A stretch of 64,000 nt of DNA. Origin: Calliphora vicina. Taxonomy: Eukaryota; Arthropoda; Insecta; Diptera; Calliphoridae. The notes under the pieces were generated by a model. It was not told the DNA's origin. It saw nothing but the letters and a program-made list of their open reading frames with translations, and did no database searches. Made by a program: the position numbers and the translations under genes. Location: the NCBI RefSeq assembly GCF_958450345.1, contig NC_088781.1:74503140-74567139 (forward strand), in the 5' to 3' direction. Of the stretch, positions 22,137-35,313 are shown one piece after another; position 1 is the first letter of the stretch; the number at the start of each line of letters is the position of its first letter.

Positions 22137-25100
22137 CTAGGATTCGGATAAGCAAACTAATTTAGTGATCGGCCGTGTAATTAGACCTCGCTGGGTATAA
22201 ATATCGGCAACTCGTACTTTGTTATCGGATCCGGTATGTACCTTTTCAATTCTACCTAGCCGCCAAGAGTTAGGAGGAAGATTTTCATCTTTGATGACTA
22301 CTAATGTCCCTGGTTTGACATTATCTTCGGAATTTTTCCATTTTGTTCGTTTTTGCATCTCCTTCAAATATTCGTTTTTCCAACGAAAACAGAAATTCTG
22401 ATGAACCAATTTAAGGCGTTGCCAACGATTCACAATGGACATTGGATTTTCATTAATCTTAGGATCTATAGGACATAGGATAGGAGAGCCTATGAGGAAA
22501 TGACCAGGAGTCAAGGCGGAAAGGTCCGATGGATCTTGAGATTGTGGAGAAATAGGCCTAGAGTTGAGGCAAGCTTCAATTCGAGCCAGTAGAGTTGAAA
22601 ATTCTTCAAACGTGTATTTAAAGCCACCTACGGTTTTACGGAAGTGTGACTTAAAGCTCTTTACTCCGGCCTCCCATAGGCCGCCCATGTGTGGAGCACC
22701 TGGAGGAATAAAATGCCAGGTCAAATTCTTGTGAGCGTAGCTAGAAGTTATTAATTCACGGGAGGATACCATGAATTCTCTTTGGATAATTTTAGACGCT
22801 CCTACAAATGTGGTTCCATTATCGGAATGTAAATGGAGTGGACAACCACGACGAGAAACAAATCTGTGAAAAGCGGCAAGGAATGCAGATGTGGACAAAT
22901 CTGTTGTAGCCTCCAAATGAATAGCCTTTGTCGAAAAACATACAAAGACACATACGTAACCTTTGGTCATACGACAACCTCGACCAGAATAAGTTTTGAT
23001 GTCGAATGGACCTGCAAAATCCAGACCCGTATGAGTAAATGGACGCGAAATTTCAGATCGCTCGGGTGGTAAAGCTGCCATTATCTGTTGTTGACATCTT
23101 TTTCTGTAGATAATACATGGTTTGCATTTTCGGATGGTGGTTTTGATAAGATTTTTTACTTTCGGAATCCAGTAATGTGTTCTTATCAAGCGTAGGACAA
23201 GCTGATTACCACCATGAAGACTAATATCATGGACAAATTTAACTAAAAGCCGCGAATATTGGCAGTTATATGGAACTATTACAGGATGTTTCTCGTTGTA
23301 TGAAAGCCCCGGAGAATTCTCGAGTCATCCGCAGGATCGGATAAGTCCTTCGGAATCTAAAAATGGATTAAGATTCAAAATGGAGCTGGATGAAGATATA
23401 GCTTTTCTGGACGATAAAGCTCGATATTCTGTAGGATAGGCAGCCTTTTGGCAATTGGTTATAAGTCGATCCCTAGCGAATAGTATCTCTGAACTAGATA
23501 AGACCAATGAAGTCTTATAGAAACTAGAACGGAATCTTGGATGAGTACGGAAAAGAAATCGGAAAATATAAGAGACAACACGAAGTGCCCTAGGAAACGA
23601 GGAAAATCTTTCCAAAACATCTTCATAATGTTGGAAATAGGAGAAATGCACTTTGAGGTTCTTTTTCTCGATCTCTGTATCAGAAATATTTGACCTATCG
23701 GATACTGGCCAATTCGCTCTTAAATCTCTTAACCAATCAGGCCCAAACCACCAAAGATTATTATTGACGAGCTCTTTTGGATATAGGCCGAGACTAGCTA
23801 AATCTGCAGGATTCGACTCTGAGTTGACATGATTCCACTGTGTTGGATTAGTAATTTGGGTTATTCTGGAAACCCTATTTGCTACAAAAGTTAACCAAGA
23901 ACATGGAGGTTTGGCTAACCACGACAGGACAATTGTGAAATCAGTCCAACAGAATAAGGAATAGTGACTGAGATCAAATTGTGGAAGAAAATTGTCAATC
24001 ATATCAGCTAGTAATACAGCGCCACAGAGCTCTAGTCGTGGAATCGATAAAGTTTTTACTGGAGCAACTTTGGTTTTGGAAGCAATCAAGTGACTGGATA
24101 TCTTCTCACCGTCAGCTATTCGGATGTATAACGCGGCTGCATATGCTTTTTCTGAAGCATCGCAAAACCCATGGAGTTGGATTTCAGCGTTAGGAATATA
24201 GTCTACCCATCTTGGAATTCGGATTTCATTAATATGGCAGTAATTGGATTGGAAAATCTGCCAGTGCTCTAAGGATTTCGGCGAAAGAATCTCGTCCCAT
24301 TTGGTACCTTCTATCCAAATCGTCTGCATGAGGATTTTCGCTTGAATTACAATTGGAGAAAGCCACCCGGCCGGATCGAACAATCTTGCAATCTGCGATA
24401 ATACTTCCCACTTGGTAAGTTGGCGTTGTTCAGCAAATGGTTTCGCTACGAAGAAAAACGAATCTGAATGGGCATTCCAACGAACTCCTAGTGTCTTCGC
24501 TGTGCTGGTATCATTAAAATTCAGGAAATCTTCACAGAGCAGGTGGTCAGCGGGGATATCTGCAATTATTTCTTTGGAATTTGTCGTCCATTTTCACAGG
24601 GAAAATCCAGCCGATTGAAGTGCAAGTATTAACTGCTTTTTAGATTCTTTCGCTTCTTGGATTGAATGAGCACCGGCCAATGCATCGTCTACGTACATTG
24701 AACTACGTAGAATATGGCTAGCTTTTGGAAAGGTAGCCTCGATGTCATCGGCTAATTGGAGTATAGTCCGAATAGCGAGGTAAGGCGCGCAATTAACGCC
24801 GAATGTCACTGTTTTTAGTTCGTAATCTTGGATAATTACGTTTGGACTATTGCGGAATAAAATTCTTTGGAACACAGTATGCTTCGGATCGACAAGGATT
24901 TGTCGATACATCTTTTGGATATCAGCATTGAAGACATACTTGAAAAATCTCCACTTCAGAATGAGTAATGTCAAGTCACTTTGTAAAATTGGACCAGTAT
25001 GAAGGATATCATTTAGACTTAACCCATTAGAAGATGGAGATGACGCATTAAAAACAACGCGTACCTTTGTTGTCGTGCTTTCAGGTTTTATGACAGCATG

Positions 25101-27404
25101 GTGTGGTAAATAATATGGACAAATTTTTGAGTTGTGTGGCGGAGTAACCTTGACCATATGATCTAAATCAATATATTCTTCGACCACGCTATCATAAATG
25201 GATTTCATATCAGGTGAACGAATTAGCCGAGTCTCATTTCGCAGAAATTGCGCCATAGCACTATTTCGAGACTGGCCTAAACTAAGTTTCTCAGGATACC
25301 CATCTTTAAATGGGAGAGAAACAATGTATCGACCATCTATACCCCTTCTGGTAGTCCTGGCATAAAGATCGTCACAAAATTTGTCGGATGATGAAATAAA
25401 GTTCTTCCTTGGAAGATTCTCCACCTCCCAAAAACGAGAAATCTCCTTGTCTAAAGAGATTTCGCAGAAATAGGAAACTAAGGAACAACTGGGAGTAGAG
25501 ATATTGGACAAAGGTCCAGTTAGAATCCACCCAAAGATAGTTTCTTGTGCTATTAGTGAACCGCATACATTATGCTTTACACCAGATCGCATAATCGAAG
25601 GGAACAAATCGCCACCAATTAGAATATCTACTTTCGAACTTGTATGGAACTGTGGATCGGCTAACTGGATAGGAGGAAGTTGGGAAAATAGTGAGCGATC
25701 AAAAGTTTTCGAGGGAAGACGACCAGACAAATGTGGAACTACTAAAGCAGTGATTAGCAGCTGTATATCTGGATTCAGGTTGGAACTAATCAAAAATGAA
25801 CATTGTTTATCAACACTAGCGGAAATCGTATTATTTAGCCCAGAAACTTGAGCATTAGTACGTGTTGAAGGAAGTTTAAGTAAATTGAAAAGTCTTTCAG
25901 AAATAAAAGACCCTTTTGAACCTGAGTCTATTAACGCTCGTGCTTGATATCTATTATCCAAGTAACAAATATCAATCATTGCCGTACCTAGTAAAATGCC
26001 TTTGGAATTCTCAGTGAAACAAGATGAAACGACTTCAGCATCGGAACTAGTAGTGGACTGTATGGTAAGTGAATTAGAATTAGTAACGAACGGTGCTGAA
26101 TTTGGATTGAGATTCGTATTGGATGTTGAACTAGAGGCAGGTAATGGAGCAGATGCGTCGGTTTCCTTGTGGAGTAATGTGTTGTGTCTTTTGTTACAAC
26201 GGAAGCAATTGATTTTGCTTGTACAGTTTTTGACGAAATGAGTCTTAGAGAAGCAATTAAGGAACAGGCTTTGCTTTTTGATTTCATTGAAGCGCTGAGA
26301 ATGGCCCATTTGCAAAAATTTTGAACATTTGCGTATCGGATGATACTCATTGGTACATAACTGACATTTAGGCTGGGAAACCTTATTCGGAAAAGCATTA
26401 ACAACTTTGGATGAACGACTCGTTTTAGGCTTGGACTCGGTAGGTTTGGATACAGCAGAACGGATTTCAGAAACAGATTCCAAAGTTCTGTAACGATTTG
26501 TCAGGAATAAATCTAAATCAGACCATTTTGGAATCGATGTCTTATCAACTAAGCCTTGTTCCCATAGAGTCAATGTTGAATCTGGAAGCTTATTGGTACA
26601 CAAGAAAACAAAAATAGGGTCCCAGCTGTCAACGTCTATGCGATGGAGTCGTAATATGGAAATACATGAATTAATGTCTCTTTGCAAATATTGAATAGAT
26701 TTTGCCGATTCGGATTCTAGGTTAGGCAGATTGAATAAAATTCTGAGTTGGCTATTCACTTGGACCCGACGATTCTCAAATCGTTGAGTCAGATTTGACC
26801 AGGCCAAATCAAAACCCTGATTCGTTAAAGGACTCTTCTTAACGATCTCTCTTGCTTCTCCGCTAGTTTTTTGATTCAAATGGAATAGTTTCTCAACTGG
26901 GCTTAATGTGGAATTCTGAATAAACATGGCTGTGAATAAATCACGGAAAGTCGGCCATGACTCATAGTTACCATGGAAGGTCTCTATTTCACAAGGAGGA
27001 AGATGAAATCTATGGGATGATTGGGATGTTTGGGAAGAGACGGCCTGATCTGGGAAAAACTGGGGATTAATTGGACTTGTGTCAGTTTTCTCACGTGACT
27101 GATCACGAAGCTCGGACAATTTTATCAATATTTTACAATAAGTAGTATAAGTACTTTTGTATTTATCTTTAAAAGCTTCCAAATCATCAACTTCCCCGGT
27201 AGCGTTTTCCTCTCTTTCCTCTTCGTTTTCCTTATCGAATAAAAATTTTTCATATGCTGTTTTAACACGAGACCAGGTAGACTTGAGTTCATATTTATGT
27301 ACTTCTAACGCATGAATAGAATTAATTGGATAACGATTCTCATTATAATCGGCTTCAAACTCGACAATACTGTCGGCCAGACGGATAAAATGATCAAGAG
27401 ACAT
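22137..27404 (-). pseudogene. BEL-B gag-pol, one frame with two TGA stops
   Basis: The frame is continuous from an ATG at 27404 (MSLDHF) to the stop at 22137, about 1,755 codons, broken only by TGA at 24594-24596 and 23325-23327. Domains: DUF1759-type Gag (LPPCEIETFHGNYESWPTF), three knuckles, protease (ALIDSGSKGSF), RT (MMY-type active site SSMYVDDAL), A17 region (LFDPAGWLSP), RNase H (LHGFCDASEKAYAA), integrase (H/H, CKPC, GLDFAGPFD, HSDNGTTF, LWEAGVKSF) and a DUF5641-like tail. Both TGAs replace an Arg seen at the aligned place in BEL-A (SM-R-KW, GG-R-L). Two point changes are all that keep it closed. Confidence 0.93.
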
Positions 27405-29057
27405 GTTCGGAATAGGCAAAGGGCAACAACAATTTAAATAAAAAATGGATTGGAATTTTGTAAATTAAATCACCTTAAGTGGATTAATTCACCAAAAGAA
27501 AAATGTAAAATTAGTCGAAACCACAAAGAAAATCAATAATTTGGACAAAATTATTTCTCGAAGAATTGATACTTTTATAGTACTGGACTATGCGATCAGC
27601 TGCTCACAAAAATTAGTATATAACAAAGTTCGTCAACCTATTATGCACTATTTGTTTTTGGATAAATTGTTATAATTCCAGTACTTCTTGAAAAAATAGC
27701 AACAATTTACTACTAGGATTTATTTACCAATACGACAATTAACCCTTGAGAGTACGAACAAACCAAAAAAAATATATATATATTTTCTTTTTTTTATCTT
27801 CAGTAAAATATGCGATTTAATGGACTATTACGTGATATAATATTTATAAGAAATAAACCCAAGCTATTTAGAATATAATTACGAAAATAATATTTTCAAA
27901 AAAAATAATGAAAAAATATTATCGGGTTTTAAATTTACTTCAAATAAATTTTTCTCACAAAAATTAATTATTATTCTCAGTAATAGTGTTATTAAATGGA
28001 ACTAATAAATGCTAGGATTAAAATCGCTTTAAAATATTTTATAAAAAATATATCAAAAAAAATATGTACCCACTGATCGCGCTAGGGTTAATTATGATCA
28101 GTCAATGTGTGAAGAATAAAGGAGAAAGGAAAACAAGTAAACTGTGTTGTGTAGATGTACATACGCACAAACAAGTATGTTTAAGGGAATGCTAGTAGAT
28201 TAATATACACACGCATAAACAAATTAACTGCTTGTAAGAATATTCAAACGTACGTAAATTAAAGGGCTGACAATGACAATGTTATTTGGAAATAATCAAA
28301 ACAATTGTTAAAGAGTGCAGGAATATTATTTAAAGGGAATAATATATAAACTGGAGCAAGGAATATATTGCAATTAAATTAATGGAAGAGAATGGATTTT
28401 TGAAGAGATCGCGGGTATTAAAATGGAATATTTTATAATAATAATATTGGAAAAGAAATGGAAATTAAATAAATATACACAGCAAAAAGAACAAAACACC
28501 CTTCGTTGGGTCAAGAGGAATAAATACCTGTGTATATTTATTGCTCTACTAAATAGATTTAATAATATTATTTTATAGGAAAACTCACGTAAAACTCCAA
28601 CTCTTGGACGACGTAAAGAAGAAGTGGATATTTATTTAATTCAGGAGAAATTATTGTGCACACGAAAATTTTATTCCCGATCACTATGTGTTTGCAATAA
28701 ATAAATTTCAATTTGCCGACGGCTTTTTAACTTTGGAAAATTTGTACAATTGCCGACGGCTTTTTAATTTGGAATCTTTTCACTTTCTTCACTCTCTATA
28801 TATTTTCTTTCAATTATTTCCTCCTTTAATTTATTATTTTTATATTTAATTTAGAAATTTAAATCAAATTATTTTTTCTTTGAATACACTCCACATAAAC
28901 ACTGTAGGTATGCACTTGTATGTATATGGATGGATCAACTAAAGCAAAAGTAAATAAAAACAAACGAACCTGTTGATGTGATGGCTGGAAGTAGGTTGGT
29001 TGAATTTCCACAACAGCTGAATAGAAATCTCCGAGAGAAATAAATCTTCCAATTTAT
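27405..29057 (-). other. BEL-B 5' leader
   Basis: This is a 1.65-kb AT-rich leader without a credible ORF. A ~38-bp direct repeat containing TTGCCGACGGCTTTTTAA lies near 28711 and 28750. TTAAGGTGAT (27478-27469, sense) could be a splice donor. Confidence 0.6.
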
Positions 29058-29075
29058 CCGGATCGAACTGGACCA
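29058..29075 (-). other. BEL-B primer binding site
   Basis: In element sense TGGTCCAGTTCGATCCGG lies two bases after the 5' LTR. It resembles the BEL-A site. The tRNA is not identified. Confidence 0.7.
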
Positions 29076-29077
29076 AA

Positions 29078-29506
29078 TGTTTAGATCGATAGAAGAGGGG
29101 GGATGAAGAAACTGGAGGATTGGAATCTTATAAATTCTCTGAGCCAAAACAGAATATGAATATTTTGTTTCTCAGAATAAATAATTCAATTTGGATATGC
29201 AAAGAAAAGGAATAAGGAAAACAAAGTAATTAGGATTTTTCTTTGCATTTATTAAATTATTAGGAAAATGGAAATTCTTACCAACGCTAGGATAAGTGTA
29301 CAAGCAAGCTCAATAGAAATTTTCTTTCTATCGGAAATAACAATTTACGACATATTTATAAAATTGACGTTTTCTTTTAGAACTCTATGACAATTTAACG
29401 TATACTGTAATTCATAATACTCAGCATTGGTATATATTAATAAAAATAGGAATTGCGGGGAAAAACAAGGGAAAGGTAAAAATAGTTGTTTTGTTTGGCA
29501 TAAACA
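29078..29506 (-). repeat. BEL-B 5' LTR
   Basis: 429 bp, with the same TG...CA ends as the 3' LTR and followed on the plus strand by the CGGAC duplication. Confidence 0.95.
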
Positions 29507-30450
29507 CGGACTTTAAAATAATTGATAAATATATTTATAAACGCACTGATTTTTCTTTAGGGCAGACGGACGAATCAAATTCGTGGAAATTATTTGTACC
29601 AACTGAACTTCGAAAAGACGTAATTTATGCTGCACACGATATTCCAAATTCATCACATGGTGGAATTGCAAAAACACTGGAAAGGATTAGAAGATACTTT
29701 TATTTTCCAAAACATGTAATGGACGTAAAAGACTATATTTTAAAGTGTGAATTATGCAAAACTTCAAAGACGCCTATATCTACATTGAGACCAGCACTAG
29801 GCCAAATGGTAAAGTCTGAACGTCCGTTCCGACGATTATATATCGATTGGACCTTTACCTAGGACAAAAAACGGGAATACACATATTTTGATTGTACTTG
29901 ACCATTTTTCAAAATTTACATTTTTAGAACTTTTAAGGAAACCAATTTCGAAAATTATTATTGATTATCTGAGGACTAAAATTTTTGACTGCTATGGAGT
30001 GCCGGAAGTTATTGTTTCAGATAATGGAACACAGTTCAAAAGTAAAGATTTCAACATGTGCTTACAGCAGTGTACAGTCCTCAAGCAAACGCAAGCGAAC
30101 GTGTTAATAGATCAATAAATGAGGCACTTCGGTCTTATATAAGTAAGGATCAACGAACATGGGACACATATATAAGTTGTATAAATTGTGCACTTCGTAA
30201 TAGCATTCACCAGACTATAGGCAGAAAGGATCAACGAACCTGGGACACATATATAAGTTGTATAAATTGTGCTCTTCGTAATAGCATTCACCAGACTATA
30301 GGCAGGACTCCATACCAAATAGTTTTCGAACAGACCATGATAACGCACGGAAAGGACTATCAACTTTTGAATAAGCTAAATCTTTTGGCTGAAACGGATT
30401 TACAAATTGAAAGGCAGTATGAATTTTTGAAATATTTTGTTTACACTTGA
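29507..30450 (+). pseudogene. Gypsy-B integrase with internal tandem duplication
   Basis: The zinc-binding segment (SSHGG..., CELCKTSKT) and the first catalytic Asp (RLYIDW) are followed by a frameshift and a TAG near 29860. VLDHFSKFTFL and IVSDNGTQF lie in the next frame. A deletion then removes the segment before AVYSPQANASERVN, which carries the catalytic Glu. An 81-bp unit (30148-30228) is repeated at 30229-30309, in frame, duplicating 27 residues from KDQRTWDT to HQTIGR. It is inactive. Confidence 0.9.
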
Positions 30451-31399
30451 TAATTAATCTTCGCGAAAGATATTAAAATTTTTAGATATATATCAAGAGG
30501 TCACTATAAACGGTAATATATTTTAAAAATTAATCTATTAAGATTATTTTTTTTAATAAAACATTCAATTAATTTGCAGAATTGTATATCAGAAAATTGC
30601 AAGAGCTCAGACTAAATCTCATATCATCAATATAGAGCTTATTGAATTCAGATAGAGCTCATCTCAATCAGAGCTGATCGCAATCAGATAGAGCTCATCG
30701 CATCCAGATAGAATTTGTGCAGATAATTTTAAATTACATTTTTTTTAAATCCTAAGAGGATATATTTTATTAAATTAGCTGACAACATCTTTGAAAATTT
30801 ATACCATAAAATCTGCAATTTTTTTTAAGAACACTTTCAATTTGGATAAATTAATAACCAGCATTTTTAAAAAAAAATCAAAATTATATAAGCGCAGAAT
30901 ATACGAAAAAACTACAATCAAAATTTATAAACAAAATTTAACGTTAATTAAAATTTCAAAATTATTATTCTTTATGTGTTAGAAATTTTGATATATTAAA
31001 AAAAACACTTCACAATTAAATATCTACATTTTATAATTGCACATCACTTATTGAATAATTTGTTAATTAATATTTTTGTTTAACATGTTTATATAATGTT
31101 ACTTACATTAAACAATAATTTTAACATTTTTGCAAAATAAATATGTATATATTCGTTGTAAATATGAGATTTTAAATTTTGTTGAAATCATTTCACGAAT
31201 ATAGGGATAAACATTATACACTCCAGAAATGTGTTAATTATGGATATTATGCCCCAAATAAAAGTTGCTCTTAAAATTCGAATATTATTTTCTAAAATTA
31301 ATATAATTGGTCAATTCTGTAATGTACACATTGTGTGATTTCTATATTTCAGTTTTATAAACATGAAAATATTTTGTTTTTTACTTCTTACACTCTTGG
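30451..31399. other. AT-rich DNA, no gene seen
   Basis: It has A/T runs and a short direct repeat of CAGATAGAGCTCATC type around 30640-30710. The small open frames have no recognisable motif. Confidence 0.5.
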
Positions 31400-33560
31400 A
31401 AAAAGTAGTACCTACATGATCAGAATAGAACGAGGGAGCCTTTAACATGCTAGCTAATCAGTCGGGCTGGGGGGGATTCGTGTTCTTTCCCTCTCATGTG
31501 GATTTCCATATTACAATAATAATTTTGAGGACTCCCTATATAAACAAAATTGATAAAAACTAAAGAAAATCAAAACTACCTAGTCAAAGAAAAAAGTTAA
31601 GCCCATTGTAATTTTAACTAGACCATGAAAGAAAACATAAACAAAACAAAAGGTGAAATTAGTATATCGTAGTGATCTTAAATACATTGGACTGCTACTT
31701 GATGGATTCGAGACAGCCAAGGCTCAATACCCTCCCTAAACCATAGTTCTAACATCGCCAATATTAGTTAGAACCCCAAAAAAAATACTCTTAAATACTT
31801 CTCTTATAACATCATCAACATCATCTTTGAAGAAAACACCGTATATTTTCTTAGCAATTCATTTTAAAAAAAATCAATAAATTTTATTCATCCCATTGAA
31901 ATTTATAGATGTAACAAAAGTAAAATTAACTAAATTTAAGAGTAATGTATATGACTAAGTTCTAAAACTCCATGAAAAAATAGTATTATTTTACAATATC
32001 AATGTATATAAATAGAAAATTAATTTATCACAATGTTCACCTATACTTCGCGAAAATGTGTATTGCCGAACTAAAATGCGTAGGGTATTTTCTTATTTCT
32101 TTAAAAAAAACCGATCAAAACAAAATCAATAAACAACCAAATTTGTGTATTAACATCGATATATATATATTTAACAGCAAATCAACAGATCAACAATACA
32201 AGAGCACATTAACTGCTCATTAAAATTAACATTAATTTAAAGAATCAAATCCAAAGAGTAACAACAATTACAGAAGCTTTTGCTACAGTGGTTACAATAA
32301 TCCCAGCGGGAAAAAATTATAGGACTTCAGTTAGTAGGCCTTCTAAAAGGCATACTTACACATTCTAAAAGATCCGATACTCATTCCACACTGCCTGCTC
32401 TTAGAAGGTGTTCAAGAAGGCCTATGAATCCCCTTCTAATAACAAGTGGTTAAATAAAAATAGTCTACATCAAAAAATACAATACTCTGCATCTCTTTGA
32501 TTAACTCTCTTTACAAAATTTACAACAATAAATTGCTTGATGTGGCTTCTTATTTATTTTTATTATTTTTTTAAGTATGTAATCAGAAATTATAATGTTT
32601 CAAAAAATTAAACAAACAACTTCATTTTAATTCTTATTTTTATTTTAGATCTTCTAATAAGACTTTAATAGGTCTTCCATGGTAGACGTTCTATAAAACT
32701 TGAAAATGCACAACTTTTCATAGGCCGTCCTTTGATGTCTTATTCTAATGCTTTTTATCTCTTTTAGGCACTTTATTATGCCTTCTCATGTAGCCCTTCC
32801 ATAAGACTTTGCAGAATCCTACCTTTCTAGGCATTCCATATGACATTCTTCTACAGGCCTTTCATTAGATCAGTAATAACAGGTTTTTGTACAGACATAA
32901 GACCATATAGCAGCCCTGCAAATAGCCCTTCCAAAGTAGACCTTCTAATAGCTCTTCCCAATTAGGCCTTCTAGAAGCCCTTGCAAAGTAGGCCTTCTAG
33001 TAGCCCTTCCTAAGTAGGCCTTCTCTCAGCCCTCTAACAGCAGCGAGTGTGCAAGGCCTTGGCTCGCAATGACACGCCGTGTAAAATTGAAATGATTTTG
33101 CAATGCGGCTAGAAGTCTTTGTGTCTGCAAAAGAAGGCCTTTAGGAAGGCCTCTTTACTGCATATTTTTCCCGCTGGGATGTTGTTGCTTGATGTTAAAT
33201 ACATATATTGAATAAAATGTAAATGTAATTAAAACAATAAAAAATACATTATGTTTTATGCAAAAATATTATTTATATATATGTAAAGAGAAAACTTACC
33301 AACATGTCCGACGTTCGAAGAAGGCCTTTTTCGATGTCCACAATATAGAGGAAACTAAATTTTAAATTTTGTTCTTATTTTTTTTTTATAATATATACGT
33401 GTAGGACACGGATATAGTGGTAGGTTTTAATTCTTGTTTAGATTATAGTATATGTTTGTATTCGAATGATTTTTCTATATTATGTTGTTATATTTTTAAA
33501 TTAGTATAGGTTTATTTAGTTTTAGGTTATTACCAATTTGTTACGTTTTAATTTTTCCAC
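31400..33560 (-). repeat. Diverged remnant related to the Gypsy-C LTR
   Basis: Blocks in the same order and strand as in the Gypsy-C LTR: GGGAGCCTTT..TGCTAGC, a G-run, then GACTCCCTAT (31433-31541); CCTCCCTAAACCA and GCCAATATT before AACCCC (31731-31778); TTAGCAATTCAT (31851-31862); and ACTTACC..GAAGGCC (33294-33327). A TIR element interrupts it (32302-33178). Taking the Gypsy-C sense, the LTR reads on the minus strand, so it does not belong to the plus-strand Gypsy-B next to it. Confidence 0.65.
32302..33178. mobile_element. Non-autonomous TIR element, copy 1 (CCCAGCGGG family)
   Basis: 877 bp with perfect 14-bp terminal inverted repeats CCCAGCGGGAAAAA. It is flanked by AT on both sides, a possible 2-bp target duplication. 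The interior is a dense array of AGGCCTTCTA and AGCCCTTCC-type motifs on both strands. No ORF. A second copy is at 38297-39187. The superfamily was not recognised. Confidence 0.82.
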
Positions 33561-34736
33561 GTACGGATTTTAGCAATAATGAACATTGTGATATTACAAC
33601 TTTTAATAATGAAATATCTAGATTTCTAATTTAAATGCTTGAGCCACGAAAACCCTAATATTTCTTAAACTTTCAAACACTGTTAACTATAATTCTCTGG
33701 TTTTTATTTATCTGTGATTATTTCTTTCAACAATTTGTTTTGTGTTTTTTTTTATGCGTATTACAATTTGTTTGCTTTTACACTTTTTATATTTTGATCT
33801 TTAATTATTACTATTGGTTTTATTTTTATGCCTATTTCTGTTCTTTTTGATTTACACTATTTCCATTTGAAATCAGTTTCACAAATTTTTTTTGAAGGTT
33901 TTCTGGCCAAACTATTTAAAACATATATATCTAATATATAATATATAAAACACTTTTTAGTAATTAAATTGATAAAATTTATATTTTCCTTTCTAATTCT
34001 TTTTTTTTCTATACTTTCTTATTGATTACTAAAACATAAAAACTTTGCAAATTTTACACTTTTTACAAATTTAACATTAGTTAAGAATATTTACTTTTTC
34101 TACTATTTTTTTTGACTTTTCTTTTTCTTTTTTTTTTTACTTTTGTAAATAATTGTTTTCACTGATCTTGATACATATAATTTTTTTACCTATTTTTATA
34201 AACTCAAGATTTCTTTTTAGATGTTATATTATCACTTCTTGTTTCTTCAACTGCACTTTGGATAATAGCTAGCTTGACTTTTTTTTTAATTCTTTGCACT
34301 TTTCTTGATTTATTGGCAAATATTTCGAGTTTCTTAGTTCCCTCTATGTGTAATGATGATTAAATTTATTTGTTGAAAGCAAATTTGTCCAGCATCTATA
34401 AAGGCTCCAAGGAAAAAAGGCCTTGCATAAAAGTATTGGGAAATAAAGCTAAGGAGCGAAATTTTTGTTTATAAATTGAAAATTAGGTAATTGTGAAAGT
34501 TCTCACCAATCAAAAGCACCTGTAAATTTAATTGAGGAGAATGTGGCTGAATTCTGGAGGCTTTATTCTTCCTATGGCAATTGAAGTATGAATTAGATCT
34601 TCCAGATTTTAGGCCAAAACCAAAAATATTCCCCCAATGCAAACAGACGATTGATAGATTTTCCGGTAGTATTAATTGGTATGCCCTGGATGTTGGTGAA
34701 GATGTGAAATTTCAAAATAAATATAATTGGTCAATT
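33561..34736. other. AT-rich DNA, no gene seen
   Basis: T-rich sequence with no credible ORF. Confidence 0.5.
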
Positions 34737-34961
34737 CACAAGGTCTCATAATGCCCTAATATTTCACAGTGGTTTTTATTGCTTTTCAAGCTAAAAAAGT
34801 CCTAAAATACTACTATGTATGCTATGTTTATTGTGTTATCGTAACCAGCCAGCAGAGACCTGCGCCGAATGCCTAAGAGTCCGTTAAGCCGAGCCGCCGA
34901 GACGAGATATGTTAGGACATTATGACAATATGCCTGATAAGAGACCTTGTGAATTGACCAA
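34737..34961. mobile_element. 225-bp MITE with 21-bp terminal inverted repeats
   Basis: The left end TTGGTCAATTCACAAGGTCT(C) is matched exactly by its reverse complement at 34941-34961. Flanks are ATATAA and ATATAT, possibly an ATATA-type target duplication. The interior is more GC-rich than its surroundings (around 34855-34905). No coding capacity. Confidence 0.75.
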
Positions 34962-35313
34962 ATATATGTCCAAATTTATCTTAAAAAGATAATTAAAGCA
35001 TGTTGATTTTTATATTAAAAACCCAAATCAGTCCGTATCTAACAAACACAAAAAAGCTGCCCAACCGTACTTTCAAAAAACAACTTAATTCGAATATTTA
35101 TGTTACAAAACTAACTCCTAAACAATTATCGTTATGGCTTAACTAGAACATTTTATTTGTCGTTAACCTACCGACAAATTTCGTTATCTACCGACTATTT
35201 TTAACGAAAATAATCGGAATATATCTTAACGATAAATATTGTTAACTAACGAATTTTGATTACTTAACGACAAAATTTTGTCGTTAAAAAGTTACAGAAT
35301 TGCGGTACTGTAC

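Larger units (their letters stand above)
20411..29506 (-). mobile_element. BEL-B: nearly intact BEL/Pao retrotransposon nested in Gypsy-B
   Basis: A 9.1-kb minus-strand element with LTRs at both ends, the 5-bp target duplication CGGAC (20406-20410 and 29507-29511), a PBS, a PPT, one long gag-pol frame with two TGA codons and a separate ORF2. It inserted into Gypsy-B, so it is younger than that element. Confidence 0.96.
18975..30450 (+). mobile_element. Gypsy-B: Ty3/gypsy pol fragment split by BEL-B
   Basis: RT-RNase H (18975-20410) and integrase (29507-30450) are two halves of one plus-strand pol. BEL-B sits between them with a CGGAC duplication at its borders. Removing BEL-B and one CGGAC puts the RNase H tail next to the integrase start in an order that matches Gypsy-C (PDF-KIID against PDI-KIID). 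No gag or protease was found, and no LTR can be assigned with confidence. Confidence 0.92.

Noticed and set aside
32700..33040. Regularly spaced GGCCTTCTA motifs as a CRISPR-like array
   Set aside because: Units are short, overlapping and variable without conserved spacers, inside a eukaryotic TIR element.
31400..33560. LTR remnant as the 3' LTR of Gypsy-B
   Set aside because: Its strand, judged from Gypsy-C, is opposite to Gypsy-B pol.
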